Source of the DNA: Bifidobacterium parmae
GTDB lineage: Bacteria; Actinomycetota; Actinomycetes; Actinomycetales; Bifidobacteriaceae
NCBI RefSeq assembly: GCF_002860365.1
Contig: NZ_NMWT01000011.1
Location: 53,468-117,467, forward strand
Length of the DNA stretch: 64,000 nucleotides
Reading direction: 5' to 3'
Below the pieces are notes generated by a model, which worked only from the letters and a program-made list of their open reading frames with translations, was not told where the DNA came from and did not search any database. The position numbers and the translations under genes were made by a program. Positions 26,533 to 35,042 of the stretch are shown here, piece by piece (position 1 is the stretch's first letter; each line of letters opens with the position of its first letter).

Positions 26533-26997
26533 TCAGACGAGAGAAACTCCAGTGGATGAGGAGTATCCCATGGCCGTGGATGAGGTATAGGTGCCGGTAC
26601 CTCCCCAGCATTGATATGTGTAGCTATTGCCAAGGGAACCGGGAAGATGCGAGGTGACGACCTTGTAATTGCCGCTACCGCAAATACTTACCATTCCCGG
26701 AGATCTTGTTTGCTTGGTATACTGCGGGTTTTGCCATGTCGGCTGGAGTTCGAGAGATCCGCCGATATATCCTTCCCAACCCTCGTCGGTTGAGGTATTG
26801 GTAAGTTTGGTCGATACCGTTGCGATGACTGCATCGAGCACTTCCGAATTAGTGATGTAACCTTCTTCCAGCAGGTGGATTGTGTCTCTTGAATCAGAGG
26901 GCATCGCATATGCGCTGTCGACTGATATGGCTAATCCGAAAACGGCCATGACTATTGTCATGGCTCCAGCGCCAATGGTTTTAGCTAGATGTTTCAT
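26533..26997 (-). CDS. Small secreted protein, possibly shortened by an in-frame stop
   Basis: A 154-residue protein that I do not recognise. A signal peptide (MKHLAKTIGAGAMTIVMAVF...DSAYA, cleaved about residue 31) precedes a Ser/Thr/Gly/Tyr-rich mature part with a Cys pair (SICGSGN, YQCWGG). AAGGAG lies seven bases before the ATG at 26997. The frame reopens directly after the TGA at 26533-26535 and stays open for 53 codons to 26371 with protein-like composition (YYRGGDGWTWSPVRGPYP). The gene may therefore be nonsense-truncated. The AT-rich composition contrasts with its neighbours and suggests recent acquisition. Confidence 0.6.
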   Translation of the reverse strand: MKHLAKTIGAGAMTIVMAVFGLAISVDSAYAMPSDSRDTIHLLEEGYITNSEVLDAVIATVSTKLTNTSTDEGWEGYIGGSLELQPTWQNPQYTKQTRSPGMVSICGSGNYKVVTSHLPGSLGNSYTYQCWGGTGTYTSSTAMGYSSSTGVSLV

Positions 26998-27585
26998 CAA
27001 GGTACTCCTTCTATTTGGAATGCGGCATTGCATTCGTTTCAAAGGTATCCGTATTTGTTAGTAGGTTTGCTGCTCTTATGGGATGTTCATCATCAAACGT
27101 GTACTGACTCGTGCAGAATGGACTGTTGAGAAGTTACCCCATGATATTGCTCAGGAATTCTGGAGAAGCATAGGTCGTGGGCCTCCACCAACGTGGCGTT
27201 GATTATGTCGCCCGCGCCTTTTTCCGGGAGTCATTTGAGAAGCGACGTGGCCGAATCATTTCGCGGGGCCACGAGTCGGCGAAACGAGCGGGGCATCATA
27301 CGTCGTATCCGTTTCGCTGAGAGGCCATCGCGAACCGGATGGGGCGGCGAGTGTCTCGATCGTTTCGCTAGTGCGAAACGGATGGGATGGCGTGTGTCTC
27401 GATCGTTTTTCGCGGGGGAGGGGCGGTACGAAACGGATGGGATGGCTGATGCCTAAATCGTTTCGCTGCCTGCCGCATGCCATTCGTGCGGGGGAAACGA
27501 CAGGTTGTGTGCGCGCCGCCCCGCGCGCCAGCGAATCCTGATTGAATCGAATCAACGGCGATGAATCACTGCAAGGGAGAGTGAC
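26998..27585. other. 588-bp intergenic region: AT-rich promoter half and palindrome half
   Basis: 26998-27200 is AT-rich and should hold the promoter of the small secreted protein. 27250-27500 is filled with CGTTTCGC/GCGAAACG palindromes (listed separately). The GH3 start follows, with GGGAGA seven bases before the ATG at 27586. No convincing gene is seen here. Confidence 0.7.
27306..27500. repeat. Series of ATCGTTTCGC...GCGAAACGGAT palindromes
   Basis: TCGTTTCGC-type left arms lie near 27308, 27359, 27402 and 27457, with GCGAAACGG-type right arms near 27373 and 27428 followed by the shared GATGGGATGG, and a GGGGGAAACGA near 27490. Spacing of left arms is 43-55 bp. They lie 90-280 bp upstream of a GH3 gene and could be operators of a LacI-type regulator or an intergenic repeat family. 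Confidence 0.65.
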
Positions 27586-30126
27586 ATGGAACTCGAAGAG
27601 CTTTCGGTGGCCGAGAAGGCGGCGATGCTGTCCGGCGGATCCGAATGGGATTCGCGCGGCAACGACCGCGCCGGCGTGCCCAGCTTCGTGATGAGCGACG
27701 GCCCCCACGGCGTGCGGCGCCAGCTCGGCGAAGGCGACCATCTGGGACTCGGCGCCTCCAAGCCAGCCACCTGCTTCCCGACCGCCGGCACCGTCGCCGG
27801 CTCGTGGGATCCGGCGCTCGCCGAGCAGATGGGCGAGGCGCTCGGCCGCGAGGCGCACGACCTCGACGTGAACGTGCTGCTCGGCCCCGGCCTCAACATC
27901 AAGCGCAATCCGCTGTGCGGCCGCAACTTCGAGTACTACTCGGAGGATCCGGTCGTCGCCGGCCGCATGGCCGCCGGCCTCATCCGCGGCATCCAGTCGA
28001 ACGGCGTGGCCGCATGCCCGAAGCATTTCGCGGTCAACAGCCAGGAGCTGCGCCGCCAGGCCTCCAACTCGGTCATCGACGAGCGCACGATGCGCGAGAT
28101 CTACCTGACCGGCTTCGAGATCGCCGTGCGCGAGGCCGCGCCGATGACGATCATGACCTCGTACAACGAGATCAACGGCGTCTACGCGCACGAGAACAAG
28201 CATCTGCTGCAGGACATCCTGCGCGACGAATGGGGCTTCGACGGCATGGTCGTCTCCGATTGGGGCGGCTCCAACTCGGCCGTCGCCGCCGTCAAGGCGG
28301 GCGGCTCGCTCGAAATGCCGAGCCCCGGATTCACGTCCGTGCGCGAACTCGAAGGCGCGGTCAAGGCCGGCACGCTCGACGAGGCGGACCTCGACGCCCG
28401 CGCCCGCGAGGTCGCGAAGGTCGCGGGCCGCACGCGCCTCGACGGCGTCGGCCGCGACGACCTGCTCGACGAATCCGTCATCAAGGCGCACCACGAGGTC
28501 GCGCGCCGCGTCGCCGAAGGTTCGATGGTCCTGCTGAAGAACGACGCCGTCGGTACGCCTGCCGCCCCCATCCTTCCGCTCAAGCCGGGCACGCGCGTCG
28601 CCGTCGTCGGCGACATGGCGAAGACCCCGCGGTTCCAGGGATCCGGCTCGTCCAAAGTGAACGCCACGCGCGAGGAGAACATCCTCGACGAACTCGGCAA
28701 GCTCGCCGGCGCGTCCGACGACACCGCCGTCCCCACCGTCGCCGGCTACGCGCCCGGCTACGACCGTCAGGGCGCCGTGAAGCCGGAGCTCGTCCGCGAG
28801 GCCGTCGACCTCGTCTCGCGCGACGACGTGGACGTCGCGCTCGCCGTCGTCGGACTCGACGAGCGCAGCGAATCGGAAGGCCTCGACCGCGAGACGATGG
28901 CCATCCCGCAGGCGCAGAACGATCTGGTCGCCGCGCTCGCCACGACCGGCAAGCCGGTCGTCGTCGTGCTCGTCGCCGGCTCCCCGGTCGAACTGCCGTG
29001 GCACGACGACGTCGCCGCGATCCTGTACGTCGGACTGTCCGGACAGGCCGGCGCGTCCGCCACCGTGCGCGCGCTCACCGGCAAGGTCAATCCGTCGGGC
29101 CATCTCGCCGAGACGTGGCCGATGCGCTACGACGACTGCCCGTCCGCCGGCTGGTACCCGGCGACCGGCCGCGACGCGGTCTACCGTGAGGGACCGTTCG
29201 TCGGCTACCGCTACTACGGGACCGCGGGCGTGCCCGTCCGCTTCCCGTTCGGCTACGGACTGAGCTACGCCGCGTTCACGATGACGGGACTCGTCGCCGA
29301 CGAGACCGGTGTCACCGTGACCGTCTCCAACGATTCCGACGTGGCCGGCGCGACCGTCGTCCAACTGTATGTGAGCGGCCCGTCGCGCGGCGCGGCGGAC
29401 ACGCGCGCCGGCGCGGACGGCACGCACGCCGCCGCCGGCGTGCTGCGTCCCGCGCGCGAGCTCAAGGGATTCGCGAAGGTGACGCTCGCCGCGCACGAGA
29501 CGCGCGACGTGCGCATCGACTTCGACCGGTACACGTTCCGCCACTTCGACGCCGCCGCGCGCGACGGCGCCGGCGCGTGGCGCGTCGAGTCGGGCGTGTG
29601 GACGCTGTCGGTCGGCTTCGACGCCGAGACGTTGCCGTTGAGCGAGTCGTTCGCCGTCGCCGGCGACGTGGACGCGACCGGCCCCGACCCCGCGCTCGGC
29701 CACTATCTGATCGGCGACGTCACGCACGTGACCGACGCCGAGACGGCCGCGCTGTTCGGCTACGACGTGATCGCGCAATCCGGACGTGGCGGCAAGCCGA
29801 CGACGTTCGGCATCAACGACCCGATCTCGAGCTGGAGCGGTTCGCGCGGATTCATCGCGAGGACCGTCGCGAACACGCTCAAGAAGCGCGAGGCGAGCGT
29901 GCGTGAGAAGACCGGCGCGCCCGACCTCAACACGCTGTTCATCCTCAACATGCCGCCGCGCGCGATGAGCAAGATGACGCAGGGCATGGTCGATTCGGCC
30001 ATGGTCGACGCGATCGTCGAGATCGGCAACGGGCACACGTTCCGTGGGGCCTGCTCGCTCATCGGGGCGTACTTCCGCAACCGATCCGCCAACAGGCGCA
30101 TCGCCGGGGAGATCGACCATGCGTGA
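27586..30126 (+). CDS. GH3 family beta-glucosidase, canonical domain order
   Basis: An 846-residue cytoplasmic-type enzyme with no signal peptide. The catalytic (beta/alpha)8 domain comes first (MSDGPHGVR, KHFAVNSQELRR, GMVVSDWGGSNS with the nucleophile D225), then the GH3 C-domain, a PA14-free FnIII domain and an extra ~120-residue C-terminal segment (FGINDPISSWSGSRGFIART onward). It probably hydrolyses beta-glucosides or related oligosaccharides after uptake. GGGAGA lies seven bases before the ATG. The 3' end overlaps a possible upstream start of the GtrA-like gene. This is a standard GH3, in contrast to the permuted membrane GH3 at 19464. Confidence 0.92.
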   Translation: MELEELSVAEKAAMLSGGSEWDSRGNDRAGVPSFVMSDGPHGVRRQLGEGDHLGLGASKPATCFPTAGTVAGSWDPALAEQMGEALGREAHDLDVNVLLGPGLNIKRNPLCGRNFEYYSEDPVVAGRMAAGLIRGIQSNGVAACPKHFAVNSQELRRQASNSVIDERTMREIYLTGFEIAVREAAPMTIMTSYNEINGVYAHENKHLLQDILRDEWGFDGMVVSDWGGSNSAVAAVKAGGSLEMPSPGFTSVRELEGAVKAGTLDEADLDARAREVAKVAGRTRLDGVGRDDLLDESVIKAHHEVARRVAEGSMVLLKNDAVGTPAAPILPLKPGTRVAVVGDMAKTPRFQGSGSSKVNATREENILDELGKLAGASDDTAVPTVAGYAPGYDRQGAVKPELVREAVDLVSRDDVDVALAVVGLDERSESEGLDRETMAIPQAQNDLVAALATTGKPVVVVLVAGSPVELPWHDDVAAILYVGLSGQAGASATVRALTGKVNPSGHLAETWPMRYDDCPSAGWYPATGRDAVYREGPFVGYRYYGTAGVPVRFPFGYGLSYAAFTMTGLVADETGVTVTVSNDSDVAGATVVQLYVSGPSRGAADTRAGADGTHAAAGVLRPARELKGFAKVTLAAHETRDVRIDFDRYTFRHFDAAARDGAGAWRVESGVWTLSVGFDAETLPLSESFAVAGDVDATGPDPALGHYLIGDVTHVTDAETAALFGYDVIAQSGRGGKPTTFGINDPISSWSGSRGFIARTVANTLKKREASVREKTGAPDLNTLFILNMPPRAMSKMTQGMVDSAMVDAIVEIGNGHTFRGACSLIGAYFRNRSANRRIAGEIDHA

Positions 30127-30190
30127 CGGTCGACAGTCCCGAACACCAAGCACCCCAACCGTTTCCCACGCCGAAGGAGCATCCACGACC

Positions 30191-30763
30191 ATGTCCCAGA
30201 CCGAACCGGACATCACCCTGACCGCGCAGGCCGCCGAGCCGACCGACGCCGCATCCGCGCCCCGCGGCCCGATCCGCCGTTGGATCGCCGCGCATCCGAC
30301 GATCTGGGAGTTCATCCTGTTCAACGTGCTGTCGAACATCTCCACGATCGCGCGATTCGTGGTCACGTGGATCGGCACCGCCGTGTTCGTCGCCGCGCTC
30401 GGGCTCACCGCGCCGTTCCACTTCCTGATCTTCAACTACCCGGAATCCGGCAACGGCGTGGGCGGCTTCCTCACCTTCCTCACCGCCGAGGTGCTCGCGC
30501 AGGTCGTGAACTTTTTCGTGCAGATGAAGTGGGTGTTCAAGTCCGATTCCAGCTTCCACGACGCAGCATGGAAGTACGCGATCCTCGCCGTCGTGATCGT
30601 CGTCGTGAACCTCGTGCTGCCCGGCTACGTGACCGCGCTGTGCCAGGGTTGGGGCATGAACGCGGGGCTGGCCGGCACGATCGCCTCCGTCGTGAACACG
30701 CTGCTCGCCGTCGTCGTCAGCTACCCGATTCTCAAGTTCTGGATCATGCCCAAGACCAAGTAG
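30191..30763 (+). CDS. GtrA-like small membrane protein
   Basis: A 190-residue protein with a soluble N-terminus of about 35 residues and four hydrophobic helices, matching GtrA-type proteins that are thought to move or present polyprenyl-linked sugars for surface glycosylation. The final segment AVVVSYPILKFWIMPKTK is typical of the family. The ATG at 30191 (MSQTEPD) has AAGGAG 11 bases upstream; an ATG at 30119 overlapping the GH3 stop would add 24 residues. It is probably co-transcribed with the GH3 gene. Its sugar is unknown. Confidence 0.75.
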   Translation: MSQTEPDITLTAQAAEPTDAASAPRGPIRRWIAAHPTIWEFILFNVLSNISTIARFVVTWIGTAVFVAALGLTAPFHFLIFNYPESGNGVGGFLTFLTAEVLAQVVNFFVQMKWVFKSDSSFHDAAWKYAILAVVIVVVNLVLPGYVTALCQGWGMNAGLAGTIASVVNTLLAVVVSYPILKFWIMPKTK

Positions 30764-30771
30764 CGCCGGAC

Positions 30772-32124
30772 TCACCGTCCCGGAATCAGGACGGTGAGGG
30801 TGAACCAGTGGTCTTCGGCGTTGATCGACACTTCGCCGCCGTACTGGGCGGCGATGTGCCGGATCGACTTCACGCCGAACCCGTGGCCGGTCGCATTGCG
30901 TTTCGTGGTGCGCAGATTGCCGGCCGCATCCTTCTTCAGCACGGCGTCGTAGTAGTTCTCCACGCGGATCACCGTGAACGCGCCCTGCCGGTAGAGGGCG
31001 AGCCGGATCAACCGTCGTTCCGGATCGTCCAATCGCGACGTCGCCTCGATCGCGTTGTCCAACGCGTTGCCGAACAACGTCGCGATGTCCATCGAACTCA
31101 TGCCCGCGGCGCCCAGCAGCGCGCCGTCCGCGACCGCCGTGAACGTGATCCCGCGCTCCTCGCACACGCGCGTCTTCGTCGTCAGAATCACGTCGAGCAC
31201 CGGATTGCCGGAATGCTGCTGCGCACTGTACTCGGCGACCGAACGCTCCAACTGCTCGAACCCCGCCGCCGCATGCTCCGGATCGACCTCGGCGCGCAAC
31301 GCGGCGATCTGATGCTTGAGATCGTGCGCGAGCCGCCCGATCGACTCCAGATTCTCCTTCGACGCGAGATACTCCTGATGCTGGCTCTCCAACTGCGCGT
31401 TGATGGAGGCGAGCTCCGCGCTCGCCTCCATCCGCCGCGCCTGCTCCTGCTGCGCGTACAGGATCGCGAACCCGCAGAAGTCGACGAGCGTGCGGATGTA
31501 GAACACCTCCTGGCCGATCTTGCCGGAGAACGGCGTGTTCGTCGACACGAAACTCAGATTGCTCATCGCGAACGTCACCACGGTGATCGCCACCGTGCCC
31601 ACGGCCAGCTGCGCACTGACCGTCATCGGCGCGGACTGGCTGAAATTGCGCCGTTCCACCGCCCACGCCGCGGCGAAGCAGACCGCGTACACGCCGATCA
31701 GGATCAACGTCGCGAACGGCTGTCGCGGCGCAAGCCCCACGCCGTACGCGAGGAACGTCGAAATCTGCCAGTGCAGCGACGCGACCAGCTCGGCGAGCAC
31801 GAACGCGCGCGCCGTCACGTACAGTCCCTCGCGTTTGCCGCCGCCGCTGCCGCGCCACACGATCAGCCACATGCAGCCGAACGCGAGCAGCATGCCGAGC
31901 GTCCAGAACCACAACGGCATCGCGCCGGCCAGATACTGCACGCCGATCATCGCCGCCAATCCGACCGCCGCGACCGCCGCCGTGCGCCGCAAGGCCACGC
32001 GGCGGTGGATCACGGCGAGATAGGTGACGCACGCCGCCCACTCGCAGATTGCGGTGAACAGGCGTGGGATGTCCGGCATCGCGTTTGTGATCGTCGCGCC
32101 GTCGAACGCGCCAAGCCCGCCCAT
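30772..32124 (-). CDS. GHKL-type sensor histidine kinase (LytTR system)
   Basis: A 450-residue protein: six or so membrane helices (residues about 10-215), a coiled-coil linker (ASAELASINAQLESQHQEYL), the probable phosphoacceptor in LAHDLKHQIAAL, and a C-terminal ATPase with N-box GNALDNAIEA and G-box GHGFGVKSIRHIAAQYGG. This is the AgrC/ComD-like HPK10 layout that usually senses peptides. The ATG at 32124 shares one base with the regulator's TGA (TGATG), so translation is coupled; a GTG just before it is possible. No obvious peptide-pheromone gene is adjacent. Confidence 0.87.
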   Translation of the reverse strand: MGGLGAFDGATITNAMPDIPRLFTAICEWAACVTYLAVIHRRVALRRTAAVAAVGLAAMIGVQYLAGAMPLWFWTLGMLLAFGCMWLIVWRGSGGGKREGLYVTARAFVLAELVASLHWQISTFLAYGVGLAPRQPFATLILIGVYAVCFAAAWAVERRNFSQSAPMTVSAQLAVGTVAITVVTFAMSNLSFVSTNTPFSGKIGQEVFYIRTLVDFCGFAILYAQQEQARRMEASAELASINAQLESQHQEYLASKENLESIGRLAHDLKHQIAALRAEVDPEHAAAGFEQLERSVAEYSAQQHSGNPVLDVILTTKTRVCEERGITFTAVADGALLGAAGMSSMDIATLFGNALDNAIEATSRLDDPERRLIRLALYRQGAFTVIRVENYYDAVLKKDAAGNLRTTKRNATGHGFGVKSIRHIAAQYGGEVSINAEDHWFTLTVLIPGR

Positions 32125-32864
32125 CACGCGCCGCCCGTGCCGCCCATGTACGCGGCGAGCGCCGTCATGAACGCCTTCTTGCGCGGACGGCTCACGCGCA
32201 GCATCTCGCCGTTCGACATCACGCAGTCCTGATCCGCCATGCCGGTCACGTGGCGCAGGTTCACCAGATAGCAGGAGTTCGACCGGAAGAAATCATGCTC
32301 CGCCAGCCGCTCCTCATACGATTTGAGCGTGCCCGTCACCGACAGTTTGCCGCCGAGCGTGTGGATGATGATCGTGTGCCGGATCGACTCGACGTACAGC
32401 ACGTCGGCGAGTTCCAGCCGCTGCTGCGCGCCGCCCGCGTCGATGAGGATCGTCGCGTCGGCGCGGCGCCGCACCATGTCGATCGACCGTTTCAGTTCCT
32501 GCTTGAACGCGAACCACGGCACCGGTTTGAGCAGATACGACAACGCTCCGACCTGATACCCGTTGATCGCGTACTGCGGCGCCGCGGTGATGAACACGAT
32601 GACGACCGCGTCGTCGCGTTCGCGGATGCGCCGCGCCGCCTCCATGCCGTCCATGCCCGCTATCTCGATGTCGAGCAGGAGGATGTCGTAGACGGGCGCG
32701 TACCGTTCGACGATCTTCGCGCCGTCGTCGAACACGGAGACGGTGAAGCGCACGCCGTCATGCCCGGCCTCCGCGCTTTCGCTCTGGTAGCGGTTGAGAT
32801 AGTCCAGGACCGTCTGGCAGGCCGAAGCGTCGTCCTCGACCACTCCGATTCTGATGTCGCGCAT
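32124..32864 (-). CDS. LytTR-family response regulator
   Basis: A 246-residue protein. The receiver domain (residues about 1-125) has VVEDDASACQ, the phosphoacceptor in DILLLDIEIAGMDGMEAA and the lysine in SYLLKPV. A LytTR DNA-binding domain follows (about 140-240: LADVLYVESIRHTIIIHT ... FFRSNSCYLVNLRHV). Such regulators bind paired direct repeats. The start at 32864 has GGGAGG six bases upstream; the open frame further upstream is a shadow. It is the first gene of the operon with the GHKL kinase and lies divergent from msmK with a 361-bp gap. Confidence 0.92.
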   Translation of the reverse strand: MRDIRIGVVEDDASACQTVLDYLNRYQSESAEAGHDGVRFTVSVFDDGAKIVERYAPVYDILLLDIEIAGMDGMEAARRIRERDDAVVIVFITAAPQYAINGYQVGALSYLLKPVPWFAFKQELKRSIDMVRRRADATILIDAGGAQQRLELADVLYVESIRHTIIIHTLGGKLSVTGTLKSYEERLAEHDFFRSNSCYLVNLRHVTGMADQDCVMSNGEMLRVSRPRKKAFMTALAAYMGGTGGA

Positions 32865-32999
32865 GACCAACCTCCCTGTCTTGCGTGGGCGCCTTGTGCG
32901 GGCCTCCGCCTTCCGATTGTATCGGGCGCGCCCGCGCCGCGCCGGGAGGCGCCTTGTGCGAGCGGCCGTGTTGGTCATCGCGTGGGGAAACGCCCATGC

Positions 33000-33011
33000 G
33001 AAAGCGTTTTC
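33000..33011. promoter_or_regulatory. LacI-family-type operator next to the msmK promoter
   Basis: GAAAGCGTTTTC is a near-perfect palindrome centred on CG, the usual form of LacI-family operators. It ends one base before the -35 of msmK, so a bound repressor or activator would affect msmK. Confidence 0.5.
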
Positions 33012-33012
33012 C

Positions 33013-33040
33013 TTGCGTGAGCGCGAACACCGTGTATAGT
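33013..33040 (+). promoter_or_regulatory. Promoter of msmK
   Basis: TTGCGT (33013-33018), 16-bp spacer, TATAGT (33035-33040). The start codon is 185 bp further, giving a long leader. Confidence 0.65.
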
Positions 33041-33225
33041 GAGCGGCAGGTTCGACGGGAACGATTCCGCCGGTCCTGATAAGTAAACGCTGAGGTTTGC
33101 AGATCGTCATCGTATCGCAGCGATGCGGCGGGGCGACGAACGGATCACGGCATAGCAACCAACCGAATAATCCCTTTACAACGGATCGTGAGGCACGTAC
33201 CTGCCTCTGAAAGGATTGAACAACC

Positions 33226-34353
<1,128 letters not shown>

Positions 34354-34485
34354 CGCGGTTCCCTCCGGTCCGATCCAGGTTTCTCGGCCCCTCCACGAAA
34401 CTGGGGGAGAGAGAAGACCGACTACGACCAAGGACCGCCCATATAAGACTTGGTCGGATCGCGGCAATTGCGCCGCCTGATCCGG

Positions 34486-34570
34486 CCAACCATGTCAACG
34501 AGACGTTTCTCTTCCTCTCTACCGCGTCTCGTTGGGGAAAGCCCCGCTACGAAGCGGGGCTTTCTTTGTT
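34486..34570 (+). ncRNA. Candidate sRNA or structured 3' UTR with pyrimidine loop
   Basis: CAACGAGACG (34496-34505) pairs perfectly with CGTCTCGTTG (34525-34534), displaying a 19-base loop almost wholly C/T (TTTCTCTTCCTCTCTACCG). A strong terminator follows at once (AAAGCCCCGC / GCGGGGCTTT, then TCTTTGTT). The loop is complementary to purine-rich ribosome-binding sites. It may be released from the msmK mRNA or be its own transcript; a possible -10 is TATAAG near 34442. Confidence 0.45.
34538..34570 (+). terminator. Rho-independent terminator after msmK
   Basis: AAAGCCCCGC-TACGAA-GCGGGGCTTT, a 10-bp perfect stem followed by TCTTTGTT, 185 bp past the msmK stop. Confidence 0.93.
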
Positions 34571-34710
34571 CATGGCGCGTTCATGGGGACGTGTGAGGCG
34601 CGTTCACGGGATGAGACGGGTTCGTCCGGGCCGTTCCCGTGTCGAGACGCAGCAAGCGCCCCGGTCGCATACGTCGCGGACGGAGGTGCCCGGACCGTTC
34701 CCGCGCCGAG

Positions 34711-34890
34711 GCGCAAATTATCCCGGGAATCCTCCGCTTGCTCCGGGATTGATTGCACTGACCACTTCCCAGCGCAAATTATCCCGGAAAACTGCCGCTT
34801 GCTCCGGGATTTCTTGCACTCAGCTCGACTCAGTGCACATATTCCCGGACGAAAGGGCCGATTCCCGGGTTTTCTTGCGCGGCTGGCTGT
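34711..34890. repeat. 61-bp tandem array (three units) with internal dyad
   Basis: Units start at 34711 (GCGCAAATTATCCCGG), 34772 (GCGCAAATTATCCCGG) and 34833 (GTGCACATATTCCCGG), exactly 61 bp apart. Each contains a dyad (ATCCCGG ... CCGGGAT; in the third ATTCCCGG ... TTCCCGGG is degraded) and ends with a TTGCAC/TTGCGC box. It lies between the msmK terminator and the AlbA_2 gene. Confidence 0.8.
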
Positions 34891-34909
34891 GCGGTGCGGG
34901 CCATGGTTG

Positions 34910-35000
34910 TTCATGAATGCATGAATGTATGCATTTGTGCATCAATTGCTGTACAAATGGTTGAATTGATGAAAGAATGGCACTCAATTAGTGCATTGAC
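34910..35000. promoter_or_regulatory. AT-rich region with TGCAT palindromes before the AlbA_2 gene
   Basis: Several TGCAT boxes near 34918-34940 and an 8-bp inverted repeat CATCAATT (34940-34947) / AATTGATG (34964-34971) lie 70-130 bp upstream of the AlbA_2 gene. The region is far more AT-rich than the genome and is a likely promoter with autoregulatory operators. Confidence 0.5.
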
Positions 35001-35042
35001 GAAATGGTGATTACACCGAGCATACGGAGATCGGAGCATACT

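Larger units (their letters stand above)
32865..33225. other. 361-bp divergent region between the LytTR operon and msmK
   Basis: It holds a LacI-type palindrome (33000-33011), the msmK promoter (33013-33040) and a leader of about 180 bases. The leader ends with a GAGGCA-CGTACC-TGCCTC hairpin just before the AAAGG ribosome site, which might influence translation. No gene is seen. Confidence 0.6.

Noticed and set aside
26533-26997. Lactococcin 972-type bacteriocin, given a signal peptide and small size
   Set aside because: The mature part lacks the family's GGxWxxG start and basic Tyr-rich pattern, and no associated immunity/ABC genes are nearby.
32758-33030. A small peptide-pheromone gene for the GHKL/LytTR system
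   Set aside because: The short frames here are Arg/Pro/Gly-rich shadows without a leader-peptide pattern or ribosome site.
34420-34465. tRNA-like fold around CGACCAAG...CTTGGTCG
   Set aside because: Only one stem forms; there is no D-arm, anticodon loop or T-loop sequence.
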